Assembly (NCBI RefSeq): GCF_017308975.1 | Contig: NZ_JADWPD010000016.1 | Coordinates: 62,001 to 126,000, forward strand | DNA length: 64,000 bases | Source of the DNA: Amycolatopsis sp. MtRt-6 | GTDB taxonomy: Bacteria > Actinomycetota > Actinomycetes > Mycobacteriales > Pseudonocardiaceae | Direction: 5' to 3' | Part shown: positions 8,818-19,458 of the stretch, piece by piece | Layout of the letters: each line of letters starts with the position of its first letter | Numbering within the stretch: the first letter of the stretch is position 1 | Program-made: the position numbers and the translations under genes | The notes under the pieces: generated by a model | What the model was told of the DNA's origin: nothing | Databases searched by the model: none | Seen by the model: only the letters and a program-made list of their open reading frames with translations

Positions 8818-9887
8818 TCGTAGGAGTTCCCGACCTTTTGCGCCGCGTTCGTCTCGTCGTACTGGTCGTCGCTGATCACGATGCTCGGCGGGATGGCTTC
8901 GCCGTTCTCGAACTTCTGCAGCGTCTGGAAGGCCAGCGGACCGAAGCGCGGATTGGACTCGATGACGGCGTTGTAGCTGCCGTCGACGATGAGCTGCACG
9001 GCGTTGCGGGTGCCGTCGATGGAGACGATCTTGACGTCCTTGCCCGGCGTCTTGCCCGCCGTCTTGAGCGCGTTGACCGCGCCGACGCCCATTTCGTCGT
9101 TCTCGGCGTAGACGGCGGTGATGTCCGGGTGGCTCTGGATGAGCTGCTCCATCACGGCCTGGCCCTTGGACCGGTCGAACTCGCCGGTCTGCTCGGCGAC
9201 CACGGACAGCCCCGGCGTCTTCGCCAGCTCGTCCTTGAAGCCCTTGGTGCGGTCGGTGGTGACGTTGTTGCCGGACGAGCCGAGCAGGATCGCGACCTTG
9301 CCGGTGCCGCCGGTCGCCTTCGCCATCGCCTGGGCGGCGCGCTTGCCCTGCTCGACGAAGTCCGAGCCGATGAAGGTCAGGTAGTCGGCGCACGGCTGCG
9401 ACGTCACCTTGCGGTCGATGGTGACGACCGGGACCTTCTTGGCCTTCGCCGCGTCGAGCGCGGGCTGGAGGCCGTCGGAGTTCAGCGGCGCGACGATGAG
9501 CAGCTGGGCACCGCGGTCGAGCATGGACTTGATGTCGCTGATCTGCCGGTTCAGGTCGCTCTGGGCGTTGGTGACCAGCAGGTTGCCGATCCCCAGCTTC
9601 GCCGCTTCGTCGCGGATCGACTGCGTCTCGGTGGTCCGGAAGGGGTTGGCCTCCTTTTCGGACTGCGAGAACCCGACCACCGCCGTCTTGAGGTCGACCT
9701 TGGGGTAACCGGTCTTGGCGAGCGTGCAGCCGTCGGCGGACGGCGCGGCGGACTGGGCGCTGGCGGCTGGCCCACCGCCGCTGGCGCTGGTGGCCGGGGT
9801 TTCCTCCCGGCTGGTGCAGGAGGTGAGGGTCAGCGCGGCGGCGGCCGCGGTGACCAGGACAAGGCGGGGACGGGACGGCAAGAGCAC
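8814..9887 (-). CDS. Sugar-binding lipoprotein of a CUT2 ABC transporter (YtfQ-like)
   Basis: A 357-residue periplasmic-binding-protein type 1 lipoprotein. The signal peptide ends in the lipobox LTSC near residue 23. The mature sequence has VGFSQSEKEANPFR, DRGAQLLIVAPLNSDG, VVTIDRKV, SGNNVTTDRTKGF and YAENDEMGVGAV, closely following the layout of the Escherichia coli galactofuranose-binding protein YtfQ. The GTG start is chosen for its strong GAGGAG at 5 bases; an ATG 21 bases upstream is the alternative. It is the first gene of the import operon, divergent from the LacI regulator. Confidence 0.88.
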   Translation of the reverse strand: MLLPSRPRLVLVTAAAAALTLTSCTSREETPATSASGGGPAASAQSAAPSADGCTLAKTGYPKVDLKTAVVGFSQSEKEANPFRTTETQSIRDEAAKLGIGNLLVTNAQSDLNRQISDIKSMLDRGAQLLIVAPLNSDGLQPALDAAKAKKVPVVTIDRKVTSQPCADYLTFIGSDFVEQGKRAAQAMAKATGGTGKVAILLGSSGNNVTTDRTKGFKDELAKTPGLSVVAEQTGEFDRSKGQAVMEQLIQSHPDITAVYAENDEMGVGAVNALKTAGKTPGKDVKIVSIDGTRNAVQLIVDGSYNAVIESNPRFGPLAFQTLQKFENGEAIPPSIVISDDQYDETNAAQKVGNSYE

Positions 9888-9965
9888 GGCGACTCCTCGG
9901 GCAAGCATCGTCGGTGGCCCGCTCGCCGAGGTGATCGGGGTCACCCCGAGAGCCTTGGGGTACTT

Positions 9966-9992
9966 TTTACATCGTTGGAACAACGTTGTAAA
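9966..9992. promoter_or_regulatory. LacI-family operator between lacI-like gene and sugar-transport operon
   Basis: A 27-bp imperfect palindrome: TTTACATCGTTG (9966-9977), GAA, CAACGTTGTAAA (9981-9992), 11 of 12 arm positions matching. It contains the perfect 10-bp core ACAACGTTGT with a central CG, which is typical of LacI/GalR operators. It lies midway between the divergent regulator and binding-protein genes. A TACACT -10 box for the regulator gene sits at 10008-10013. Repression of both directions until sugar binds is the likely mode. Confidence 0.75.
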
Positions 9993-10041
9993 CCGGCAGC
10001 CGTTGGCTACACTTCGTGCTCACTCTCTGAAGGGACCGCCC

Positions 10042-11046
10042 GTGACCGTGACGCTCAAGGACGTCGCCACGCTCGCCGGAGTGTCGGTGAAGACCGTGTC
10101 GAACGTCGTGAACGGCTACGCCTTCGTCAAGCCGGAGAACCGCCGGCGCGTCGAAGAAGCGCTGGCGGCGACGGGGTACCGGCCGAACGTCGGGGCGCGC
10201 AACCTCCGGCGCGGCCGCACCGGGTTCCTGGCGCTGATGGTGCCGGAGCTGTCGATCCCGTACTTCGGCGAGCTGGCCGGCCTGGTGATCACGGCGGCCC
10301 AGCAGCGCGGCTGGAGCGTCCTGATCGAGCAGACGCAGGGCACGCGCTCGCGCGAGCGGGAAACGCTTTCTTCGCTGGGGCCGCACCTGGTCGACGGGGC
10401 ACTGGTGCACCCGGAAGCCCTGGAGGCGGCGGACTTCCCGGCCGACCCGGGCGGGATCCCCCTGGTCATGCTGGGCGAGCACGCGGTGGACGTGCCGATA
10501 GACCACGTGGCGATCGACAACGTCCTGGCCGCGCGCACGGCGGTGTCCCACCTGGCCTCGCTGGGCCGCACGCGCATCGCGGCCATCGGCCGCAACCCGG
10601 CGCGCGGGACGTCGTCGCAGCGGCTGGCCGGGTACCGTTCCGCGCTGGCCGACGCGGGTTTGTCCTATTCGGACGCTTTGGTGGCTCCGGCCGAGAAGTG
10701 GCACCGAGCGGTCGGCGCGACGGCGATGAAGTCGTTGCTGGCGCTGCCTTCGCCGCCGGACGCGGTGTTCTGCTTCAACGACCTGCTGGCCATCGGCGCG
10801 CTGCGCGCGGTGGCCGAGCGCGGCCTGCGGGTGCCGGAGGACGTGGCGATCGTGGGGTTCGACAACAACGAAGAGAGCGCATTCTCACTGCCGTCGCTGA
10901 CGACGATCGCGCCGGACAAGACGGCCTTGGCGGAGGCGGCGGTGGACCTCGTGCACCGGCGGATCACCGGGGACAAGACGTCGCCGCCGCAGGACATCCA
11001 GACGCCGTTCGCGCTGGAGATCCGGGAGAGCACCGGCGGCCGCTGA
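10042..11046 (+). CDS. LacI family transcriptional regulator
   Basis: A 334-residue repressor. Residues 3-50 form the LacI helix-turn-helix and hinge (TLKDVATLAGVSVKTVSNVVNG, then RRRVEEALAATGYRPN). The remainder is a PBP1-like sugar-binding core ending with VAIVGFDNNEESAFSLPSLTTI, the standard C-terminal motif. The GTG start follows AAGGGA. It is transcribed away from the sugar transporter and GH2 operon and presumably controls it through the palindrome in the shared promoter region; the effector is probably the imported sugar. Confidence 0.92.
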   Translation: MTVTLKDVATLAGVSVKTVSNVVNGYAFVKPENRRRVEEALAATGYRPNVGARNLRRGRTGFLALMVPELSIPYFGELAGLVITAAQQRGWSVLIEQTQGTRSRERETLSSLGPHLVDGALVHPEALEAADFPADPGGIPLVMLGEHAVDVPIDHVAIDNVLAARTAVSHLASLGRTRIAAIGRNPARGTSSQRLAGYRSALADAGLSYSDALVAPAEKWHRAVGATAMKSLLALPSPPDAVFCFNDLLAIGALRAVAERGLRVPEDVAIVGFDNNEESAFSLPSLTTIAPDKTALAEAAVDLVHRRITGDKTSPPQDIQTPFALEIRESTGGR

Positions 11047-11064
11047 GGGGCTTGGGAGCTGGGG

Positions 11065-12219
11065 TCAGCGGCCGGGCCAGTGCCAGGCGGGGCGGTCCAG
11101 GAGGCCCTGGCCGGCCACCTTCGTCTCGCCGTACTCCTTCTCCAGCTCGACCGTGCCCACGTCGGTGATCGCGGCGAGGGCGCGGATCAGCGGCTGGGCG
11201 TGGGAGACCACCACCAGCTGGGTCTCCTTGGCCGCCGTCGCGATCAGGGTGGCCAGCGCCGGCAGGAGGTCCGGGTGGAGGCTCGTCTCCGGCTCGTTCA
11301 GCACCAGCAGCTCCGGGGGGCGCGGGGTGAGCAGCGCCGCCACCCACAGCAGGAAGCGCAGCGTGCCGTCCGACAGCTCCGCCGCCGACAGCGGGCGCAG
11401 CAACCCGTGCTGGCGCAGCTGGACCGACAGCAGGCCGTCCTGGGAGGCCACCTCCACCGTCGAGCCCGGGAAGGCCGCGTCGACCACTTCCGCGAGGTCG
11501 TCGGCCCGGCCCACCTCGATGATCGTCTGCAGGGCCGCCGCGAGGTCGGCGCCGTCGTGGGACAGCACCGGGGTGCGGGTGCCGATGCGGGACTGGCGGG
11601 CCGGGGCGTCGGCGTCCGTGCGGAAGTGGTCGTAGAAGCGCCACGACCGGATGCGTTCCCGCAGCACCAGCAGCTCGGGACAGGCCCGCGGGTCCGCGAA
11701 CTCGCTCAGCATGCTGTCCGTCAACCGGATCTTGAACCGTTCGTCGCCCCAGGCGCCGGAGGCGACGCGGGTGCGCACCGACGGGCCCGCGCGGTCCGCG
11801 AGCAACGCGGCCGTCCGCAGGACCGGCCCCGACCACACCGCTTCCCGCTTGAACTCCGGGTCGAGGTTGAACAGCGTCGCGCCCGGCACCGGCAGGCCCA
11901 GGTCGAGCGCGTAGCCGAAGTCGTCGCCCGAGAAACCGAGCCGTAGCCCGACGGCCTTCGTGTGCACCTTGCCCTGTACTCGCGTGGTGCCCCGGCGCAC
12001 GCCGTTCTCCGGGCCGGCCCAGAGCGTCGACGGGAGCCCGCCCTCCCGGGCCAGCGCCGCCACGGCGCCGTTGCGGGACGCGTCGGCCAGCAGGCGCAGC
12101 GCCCGGTACAGGCTCGACTTGCCGCTGCCGTTGGGTCCGGTGACGACGGTCAAACCGGACAGCGGCAGCACCAGGTCACGCAGCGAGCGGTAGTTCGCGA
12201 CGGCCAGCGTGGTGAGCAT
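11065..12219 (-). CDS. AAA family ATPase (AAA_21, COG4637-like)
   Basis: A 384-residue soluble ATPase. Walker A GPNGSGKSS lies at about residues 29-37 after the N-terminal YRSLRDLVLPL typical of RecF/SMC-like AAA_21 proteins. The C-terminal part carries ELSDGTLRFLLWVAAL (signature), LLVLNEPETSLHP (Walker B, with Asn in place of the first acidic residue, as is common in this family) and VVSHAQPLIRAL. No partner nuclease or protease sits beside it, so no defence or repair role can be assigned. The ATG start leaves an 80-base gap upstream that holds a palindromic repeat. Confidence 0.85.
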   Translation of the reverse strand: MLTTLAVANYRSLRDLVLPLSGLTVVTGPNGSGKSSLYRALRLLADASRNGAVAALAREGGLPSTLWAGPENGVRRGTTRVQGKVHTKAVGLRLGFSGDDFGYALDLGLPVPGATLFNLDPEFKREAVWSGPVLRTAALLADRAGPSVRTRVASGAWGDERFKIRLTDSMLSEFADPRACPELLVLRERIRSWRFYDHFRTDADAPARQSRIGTRTPVLSHDGADLAAALQTIIEVGRADDLAEVVDAAFPGSTVEVASQDGLLSVQLRQHGLLRPLSAAELSDGTLRFLLWVAALLTPRPPELLVLNEPETSLHPDLLPALATLIATAAKETQLVVVSHAQPLIRALAAITDVGTVELEKEYGETKVAGQGLLDRPAWHWPGR

Positions 12220-12231
12220 GCCCCGAACTTA

Positions 12232-12286
12232 GCGCCCCAAGGTGGCCTTCGGTGCGTTGAACGCACCCAAGGCCGCCTTGGGGCGC
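12232..12286. repeat. Long palindromic repeat, family member A
   Basis: A near-perfect 55-bp palindrome. The arms 12232-12258 and 12260-12286 are 27 bases each with two mismatches and a single-base centre. It starts and ends with GCGCCCCAA/TTGGGGCGC and contains GGTGCGTT/AACGCACC. It lies between the snapalysin stop and the AAA ATPase start. Related elements lie at 29835-29949 and 62131-62215. A hairpin at the 3' end of a gene could act as a terminator, though no U-tract follows. Confidence 0.85.
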
Positions 12287-12298
12287 TTCGGCTCGGCG

Positions 12299-12850
12299 TC
12301 ACCTGACCGGCATCGTCACTTCGTAGACGCGGACCGGGGCCTTGCGGGCGCCGGTGAAGCCGTTGGCCCACAGGGATTCCACCTTGGCGGCTTCCTGGGC
12401 GTTCGGGTTCGCGTTGGTGCACGACGGGCCGGGGCCGCCGCCGGACATCAGCTCCGAGCACGGGCCTTCGTAGTGGTCCGGCAGGCCCAGCGCGTGGCCG
12501 GTTTCGTGGGCCGCGATGCGGGTCTTGTCGTACTGCTGGGCCTGGGTGTAGTCGATGAAGATCGTGCCGCTGCCGTGGCCGTCGGTCTGGGCGTACGAGC
12601 CGCGCGGGTCGTTGCCCTCGGTGTAGCGCAGCGACGCGCCCGAGGAACGTTCCTGGAGCTTGACGTTCGACACCTTCGCGTTCCAGTTGGCCGCGCCCGC
12701 GTTGATCACCGAGCGGAAGCTGGGTGCTCCCGAGGTGTCGTAGTAGACGATCGTGGCCGCTTCCGGGGCCGCGAGGGCCGGGGCGGCGGTCAGCGGGGTC
12801 ACGATCATCGCCAGTGCGGCGGCGCCGGGCAGCAGGTATTTCCGGGACAT
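12299..12850 (-). CDS. snpA: Snapalysin family zinc metalloprotease (M7)
   Basis: A 183-residue secreted protease with a signal peptide (about residues 1-28, ending ALA). The zinc site is the extended HETGHALGLPDHY motif: two His and an Asp are the ligands and Glu is catalytic, exactly as in Streptomyces snapalysin. CSELMSGGGPGPSC follows, containing the Met-turn and a probable disulfide. Family members are small extracellular neutral proteases without a long propeptide. Streptomyces snpA usually sits beside a LysR activator; here no LysR gene is adjacent and the neighbour is an HxlR gene in the same direction. Confidence 0.9.
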   Translation of the reverse strand: MSRKYLLPGAAALAMIVTPLTAAPALAAPEAATIVYYDTSGAPSFRSVINAGAANWNAKVSNVKLQERSSGASLRYTEGNDPRGSYAQTDGHGSGTIFIDYTQAQQYDKTRIAAHETGHALGLPDHYEGPCSELMSGGGPGPSCTNANPNAQEAAKVESLWANGFTGARKAPVRVYEVTMPVR

Positions 12851-12965
12851 CGGGACGACTCCTTGCCGTGGGGAATTTGCCAGGTATGCGCGCGCTGGGT
12901 GTCGAACTTACGGAATCGCCCGGCGTTTGTGACCCGACTTTCGTACCGGCTTGGGGCCGTTCGGC

Positions 12966-13451
12966 TCAGTTGACCGGATTCGCCAAGGGGATCTCGTCCT
13001 CGCCGAGCCAGGACCCGCGCCACGCCAGGTCGCCCCTGGCCAGGGGTTTCCCGCAGCTGTCGCACTTCGCGCCGGGCCGGGTGGGCTGCCCGCAGCGCGT
13101 GTGGACCAGTGTCGTCGGCCCGGCTTCCGAGGAAGTGTGGGCGTGTCCCCAGGTGCCGAGGGCGTGCAGGACCGGCAGGGCGTCCGAGCCGGCCCGGGTG
13201 AGGCGGTACTCGTGCCGGGTGCGGCCGCCGTCGCGGTAGGGGAGCTTCGTCAGCAGGCCGCGGTCGACGAGCTTGGCCAGCCGGGTGGTCAGCACGTTGT
13301 CGGCGATGCCGAGCTGGCTGCGGAAGTCCTCGAAGCGGGTGGTGCCCGCGGTGGCGTTGCGCAGGATCAGCAGCGTCCACGGCTCGCCGAGGACGTCGGC
13401 GGCGCGGGCGATCGGGCAGGCGGCGTCCGCCCAGGTGATGCGACGGCTCAT
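12966..13451 (-). CDS. HxlR family transcriptional regulator with C-terminal zinc ribbon
   Basis: A 161-residue winged-helix regulator. Residues 9-100 match HxlR: CPIARAADVLGEPWTLLILRNATAGTTRF, then DNVLTTRLAKLVDRGLL and the wing YRDGGRTRHEYRLT. The C-terminal part has CGQPTRPGAKCDSCGKPL, a small Cys-rich ribbon seen in a subset of this family. It diverges from an SDR gene, with two palindromes between them, so it most likely represses that SDR and itself. HxlR proteins often sense electrophiles through the conserved N-terminal cysteine, which is present (Cys12). Confidence 0.9.
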   Translation of the reverse strand: MSRRITWADAACPIARAADVLGEPWTLLILRNATAGTTRFEDFRSQLGIADNVLTTRLAKLVDRGLLTKLPYRDGGRTRHEYRLTRAGSDALPVLHALGTWGHAHTSSEAGPTTLVHTRCGQPTRPGAKCDSCGKPLARGDLAWRGSWLGEDEIPLANPVN

Positions 13452-13471
13452 CGTGTGATCCCTTCGACCTG

Positions 13472-13531
13472 ACTTGCTCGGAGCAAGTTTACGCCGTAGG
13501 GTCGGCCGTAGCTAGCTTGCAACGAGCAAGC
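13472..13531. promoter_or_regulatory. Two 17-bp HxlR operator palindromes
   Basis: Site 1 is the perfect palindrome ACTTGCTCGGAGCAAGT (13472-13488). Site 2 is GCTTGCAACGAGCAAGC (13515-13531), with the same outer half-sites CTTGC/GCAAG and a looser centre. Their centres are 43 bp apart, about four helical turns, so two regulator dimers would bind the same DNA face. They fill the gap between the divergent HxlR and SDR genes. Confidence 0.75.
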
Positions 13532-13552
13532 CAGGTGCGAGAGGAGCTCGTC

Positions 13553-14257
13553 ATGGACATCACGGGTGCGGTGGCACTGGTCACCGGGGCGAACCGGGGA
13601 CTCGGCCGTCGCTTCGCGGAGGCGCTTGTGGAGCGCGGCGCTGCCAAGGTGTACGCGGCTGCGCGGAATCCGGAGTCGATCGACCTGCCGGGGGTGGTCC
13701 CGCTGCGGCTGGACGTCACCGATCCGGCGTCGATCCGTTCCGCCGTGGCCGCCGCGGGCGACGTCACGCTGCTGGTGAACAACGCCGGTTCGTCGACCGG
13801 GGCGTCGCTGCTGGGTGGGTCCCTCGAGGACATCCGGCTGGAGATGGACACGCACTACTTCGGCACCCTCGCCGTGACGCGCGAGTTCGCGCCGGTCCTC
13901 GGGCGCAACGGCGGCGGCGCGGTGCTCAACGTGCTGTCGGTGCTTTCCTGGTTCACCGCGCCGCAGGTGGCGGCCTACTCGGCGGCGAAGTCGGCGGCCT
14001 GGTCGCTGACCAACGCGCTGCGCCTGGAGCTGGCACCGCAGCAGACGCAGGTGACGGCGCTGCACGTCGGGTACATGGACACCGACATGGCCAAGGGCGT
14101 CGACGGCCCGAAGAGCGACCCGGCCGTCGTGGCGGGGCTGGCGCTGGACGGTGTCGCGGAAGGGCGCTTCGAGGTGCTCGCCGACGACGTCAGCCGGAAC
14201 GTGCGGGCCGGGCTCGCCGCCGACCTACCCGCGCTGTACCCCGCGCTGGTTTCCTGA
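13553..14257 (+). CDS. Short-chain dehydrogenase/reductase (classical SDR)
   Basis: A 234-residue classical SDR. The cofactor motif is TGANRGLG (about 14-21), the NNAG motif is present (VNNAGSS), and the catalytic centre is YSAAK preceded by NVLSVLSW. The ATG start has GAGGAG 8 bases upstream. Its promoter is shared with the divergent HxlR regulator, and the operator pair lies directly upstream, so expression is probably induced by whatever the HxlR protein senses, plausibly a reactive carbonyl or quinone. The true substrate is unknown. Confidence 0.88.
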   Translation: MDITGAVALVTGANRGLGRRFAEALVERGAAKVYAAARNPESIDLPGVVPLRLDVTDPASIRSAVAAAGDVTLLVNNAGSSTGASLLGGSLEDIRLEMDTHYFGTLAVTREFAPVLGRNGGGAVLNVLSVLSWFTAPQVAAYSAAKSAAWSLTNALRLELAPQQTQVTALHVGYMDTDMAKGVDGPKSDPAVVAGLALDGVAEGRFEVLADDVSRNVRAGLAADLPALYPALVS

Positions 14258-14339
14258 AGGCGTTTTCCGTACCCCGGAATACAGCGCTGTCCGCCGCGGG
14301 CGTATGAATAGGCGGGTGGTCGAACGCGTCGAAGCGGGA

Positions 14340-14942
14340 ATGGGTCGGACGAGAAACCGCTGGGGCGAAGGCGAACGGTTGCGCGGCGAGATCCTGGCCG
14401 CGGCCGGCCGGTTGCTGGCCGAGCTCGGGGGCGAGGACGGGCTGACGATCCGCGGCGTCGCCCGCGCCGTCGGCATCGCCCCGGCGAGCATCTACCAGCA
14501 TTTCTCCGATCGTGCGGAATTGGTCCGCGGATTACTCGACCACGAATACGCCCGGCTGCGGGATTCGATGCGCGCGGCGGAGGAGTCAATCGGCGAAACG
14601 GACGTGGTCGGCCGCGTCCGGGCGCAGATTCACGCGTACTGCGCGTTCGCGATGGAGAACCCGGGCCATTACCGGTTGATGCTGGCGAACGGCGCGTCCG
14701 ACCTGGCGCCCGGCACCCGGCCGACGGGCCCGCTCCTGGACGTGATCGACCGGCTGACGGCGGGCTTCGAGCGCTGCGTCGAGGCGGGCCACGAGCTGCG
14801 CGTGACCCCGGGCCGCGCGGCGGCGGTGGTGTTCGTCGGTGCGCACGGGCGGGTCGCGCTGTTCCACAGTGCCCTGAACCGCTCCGGGGCGGAGCTGGTG
14901 GAGCCGTTCGTGGACGAGCTGGTTTCGCTCGTGTTCAAGTGA
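14340..14942 (+). CDS. TetR/AcrR family regulator (TetR_C_13/WHG-like)
   Basis: A 200-residue regulator. The N-terminus GRTRNRWGEGERLRGEILAAAGRLLAE leads into the helix-turn-helix TIRGVARAVGIAPASIYQHFSDRAEL. The C-terminal domain includes YCAFAMENPGHYRLML, typical of WHG-domain TetR proteins. I place the start at the ATG before GRTRNRW; an in-frame ATG 36 bases upstream (14304) is possible, but neither has a strong ribosome-binding site. A small dyad TTCCG/CGGAA at 14265-14279 could be an autoregulatory site. It overlaps the convergent GNAT gene by 8 bases. Confidence 0.85.
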   Translation: MGRTRNRWGEGERLRGEILAAAGRLLAELGGEDGLTIRGVARAVGIAPASIYQHFSDRAELVRGLLDHEYARLRDSMRAAEESIGETDVVGRVRAQIHAYCAFAMENPGHYRLMLANGASDLAPGTRPTGPLLDVIDRLTAGFERCVEAGHELRVTPGRAAAVVFVGAHGRVALFHSALNRSGAELVEPFVDELVSLVFK

Positions 14943-15420
14943 GCGGCTTGCGCATGAGGGTGCAGGTGGTCTCGTAGCGGCGGATCGAGCCGTCGGGAGC
15001 GACTTCGTCCCAGCCGTCGGGTTCGGTGCCGTAGGCGACGTAGCCGAGCCGCTTGTACAACGCGCGGGCACGCGGGTTCTCGACTTCGACGCCGAGTTCG
15101 GCGTGGGCCAGCCCCAGCGCTCGGATCCGCTCCTCGGCGGCCAGCAGCAGCGCGGTGCCGATGCCGCACGACTGCAGGGCGGGGTGCACGGCCAGCTGCC
15201 CGATGGTGCCGGCGCCGGCGGTCTTTCCGTAGTCGATCAGTCCTTTGCCGATGGGGAACCCCGACTTCGCCACGCACGCGACGAGGTAGTCGGCGTCGTC
15301 CCGGCGGAGCTCCCGGGCGACGTGCTCGAGGTGCAGGCGGGAGCCGGACCAGTCGCAGTGGGGCAGGTCGGCCTCGGTGAGGTCGCGGATGAGCAGGGGA
15401 ACCACGATTTCGGTGCGCAC
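14935..15420 (-). CDS. GNAT family N-acetyltransferase
   Basis: A 161-residue acetyltransferase. The acetyl-CoA pyrophosphate loop is GQLAVHPALQSCGIGTALLLAAEERI (motif A, consensus QxxGxG/A), followed by LGVEVENPRARALYKRLGYVAYG (motif B with the ALYKRLGY signature). It starts at a GTG 20 bases after the phosphotransferase gene and is probably the last gene of the UvrA-like/SIP/phosphotransferase operon. The company suggests an antibiotic or metabolite acetyltransferase, but the substrate cannot be read from sequence. Confidence 0.88.
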   Translation of the reverse strand: MRTEIVVPLLIRDLTEADLPHCDWSGSRLHLEHVARELRRDDADYLVACVAKSGFPIGKGLIDYGKTAGAGTIGQLAVHPALQSCGIGTALLLAAEERIRALGLAHAELGVEVENPRARALYKRLGYVAYGTEPDGWDEVAPDGSIRRYETTCTLMRKPLT

Positions 15421-15439
15421 GGCGGCACGCTACCCCCGT

Positions 15440-16312
15440 TCACAGCGCCCGCTGGGCCGCGTCCAGGTTCTTCGCCAGCCAGGCCGACACGAACCGCTCC
15501 CGGTTCGTGTCCGTGTCCTGCCGCGGGACCATCTCCGCCAGCATGATCAATCCCAGGTACACCCGGTACAATGTCAGCCGTCGCCGGGCGGGTGCGTCGA
15601 AGCCTCCCGTGCCGTAGCCCTCCAGCAGGGGCGCGTCCAAGTCGTGGAACAACGTCAGTGAGACGAACTCCGCCACCGGGTCGCCCCAGAACGCTCGCTC
15701 GGCGTCGATGATGCCCGACACCCGGCCGCCGTCCAGGAGGATGTTGCCGTCCCACAGGTCGAAGTGGACCAGGACCGGTGTTTTCACCAGCTCCAGCAGG
15801 GGCTCGTGGCGGCGTACCAGGTGGGCGATCTCCGCCGCCGGGCGCGGCAGGCGCACGCGATACCGGACGGCGTCGGCCAGGATCGCGTCCACCATCGCGC
15901 TAAACGCCGAAAACCACGTCGGGTGCAGGGGGTCCTGGAGGTAGCCGAACCCGGTGCCGGTCGTCTCGTGCAAGCCGGCCACGATCGCGCCCAGCTCGGC
16001 ACGCAGGTGCGGGCCGGTGCCGGGCGTGCGGTTCCACGGCTCGCCCGGCACCTCCGTCATCAGCAGGAACCCCGGCCCCGCCCCCACCACCGACGGGAGC
16101 GGCCCGGACGCCAGCCGGTAGTACTCCGCCTCCGTCGCCAGCAGGTCGTGTTCGTACGTGAGGCCGGGGCCGGACGGCGCGATCTTGAGCACCAGCCGCC
16201 GTCCGTCCGCCAGCCGCACCCGGACCGCCCGGTTGTACGTCCCGCCGCCGAGGTCCTCGGCCGTCACCACCGCGGCCGGGTCGATGCCCGCTGCCGTCAG
16301 CTCCCCTTCCAT
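15440..16312 (-). CDS. Aminoglycoside phosphotransferase family (APH) kinase
   Basis: A 290-residue protein-kinase-like small-molecule kinase. The ATP-binding lysine is in LVLKIAPSG, the catalytic loop is VLVHFDLWDGNILLD (Brenner motif with catalytic Asp and Asn) and the metal-binding Asp is in GIIDAERAFWGDP. Residues between form the usual APH helical subdomain. Members phosphorylate aminoglycosides, macrolides or primary metabolites. The start ATG lies inside the end of the siderophore-interacting gene (16-base overlap), which ties it into the same operon. Substrate is inferred only as a possible xenobiotic. Confidence 0.87.
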   Translation of the reverse strand: MEGELTAAGIDPAAVVTAEDLGGGTYNRAVRVRLADGRRLVLKIAPSGPGLTYEHDLLATEAEYYRLASGPLPSVVGAGPGFLLMTEVPGEPWNRTPGTGPHLRAELGAIVAGLHETTGTGFGYLQDPLHPTWFSAFSAMVDAILADAVRYRVRLPRPAAEIAHLVRRHEPLLELVKTPVLVHFDLWDGNILLDGGRVSGIIDAERAFWGDPVAEFVSLTLFHDLDAPLLEGYGTGGFDAPARRRLTLYRVYLGLIMLAEMVPRQDTDTNRERFVSAWLAKNLDAAQRAL

Positions 16313-17108
16313 GCGGCCGAGTCTTCCAGCTTTTCCGCCGCGTCGGCCAGATCCTCCGGCGTCGGGGCGTCGTCCTGGGTCAGGCTGCGGCGCCAGTACC
16401 CCGTGAACTCGACGGCGCTCTTGGCCAGGCCGCGCTCGCCGACAAGGTGCCTTCGCAGCGAACGCACCATGCCCGCTTCGCCCGCCAGCCACGCCGCCGG
16501 CCCTTCGGGCAGCGTCGCGCCGCGCACCGCCGCCAGGAGCGGGCTGCCGTGCTCGGCGCCGTCCCGGTGCAGCCAGCGCACCTCGCCGGGCAGCGGCTGC
16601 TCCTCCGCCGCGTCCGCGACCTCGATGAACACCAGCGCGTTGTCCACTTCGGACAGAATCGACGCGATGGCCGGGATCGCCGTCTCGTCGCCCGCGCACA
16701 GCAGGGTGTCCGCTGTGGACAGCGGACGCCGGTACGCCGGGTCCGGGCCGTACCGGCCGAGGACGTCACCCACGGCCGCCCGGGCTGCCCACGCGGTGGC
16801 CGGCCCCGCCGGACCGGAGTGCAGCACGAAGTCGACGTCGATCGTGTCGCCGTCCCGCGCGCGCACCGTGTAGCTGCGCATCACCGGGCGTTCGTCCTCC
16901 GGAATCGCCAGGTACGCCTGGTACCAGCGCATGACGTCGTCGTCGGCCGACGGTAGCCGCACCGCCCGTCCCGGTGGCGGGAACAGCAGCTTGAGCTGCT
17001 GGTCGGGCCACGACTCGAGGGAATCGAGCCCGTCGCCGGTGAAGGTCACGCGCACCACTCGCGGCGTCACCCGCCGCACCGCCGTCACTTCGAGCAGACC
17101 GGTCGGTT

Positions 17109-17112
<4 letters not shown>
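16297..17112 (-). CDS. Siderophore-interacting protein (FAD-dependent ferric-siderophore reductase)
   Basis: A 271-residue SIP-family flavoprotein. The FAD-binding motif is RSYTVRARDGDTIDVDFVLH (the RxYTxR signature) preceded by a beta-barrel, and the NAD(P)H-binding part includes LLCAGDETAIPAIASIL and ends with YWRRSLTQDD, the standard SIP C-terminal motif. Such enzymes reduce ferric siderophores in the cytoplasm. The GTG start overlaps the stop of the UvrA-like gene by 4 bases (GTGA). Its placement between resistance-like genes is unusual. Confidence 0.9.
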
Positions 17113-19382
<2,270 letters not shown>

Positions 19383-19397
19383 ACCGTCCTTCTTGAT

Positions 19398-19449
19398 ACT
19401 TTAGGCTGTAAAGTGATTATCGATCGTACAATACTTTAGGGTGTAAGGA
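19398..19449. promoter_or_regulatory. Two TetR operator sites in the divergent uvrA-like/tetR promoter
   Basis: Site 1 is the perfect dyad ACTTTAGGCTGTAAAGT (19398-19414). Site 2 is a degenerate copy, ACTTTAGGGTGTAAGGA (19433-19449), whose right half doubles as the Shine-Dalgarno AAGGAG of the TetR gene. Starts of the two copies are 35 bp apart. The A+T-rich stretch between them (GATTATCGATCGTACAATAC) probably holds both promoters. Confidence 0.75.
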
Positions 19450-19458
19450 GTCGGCAAG

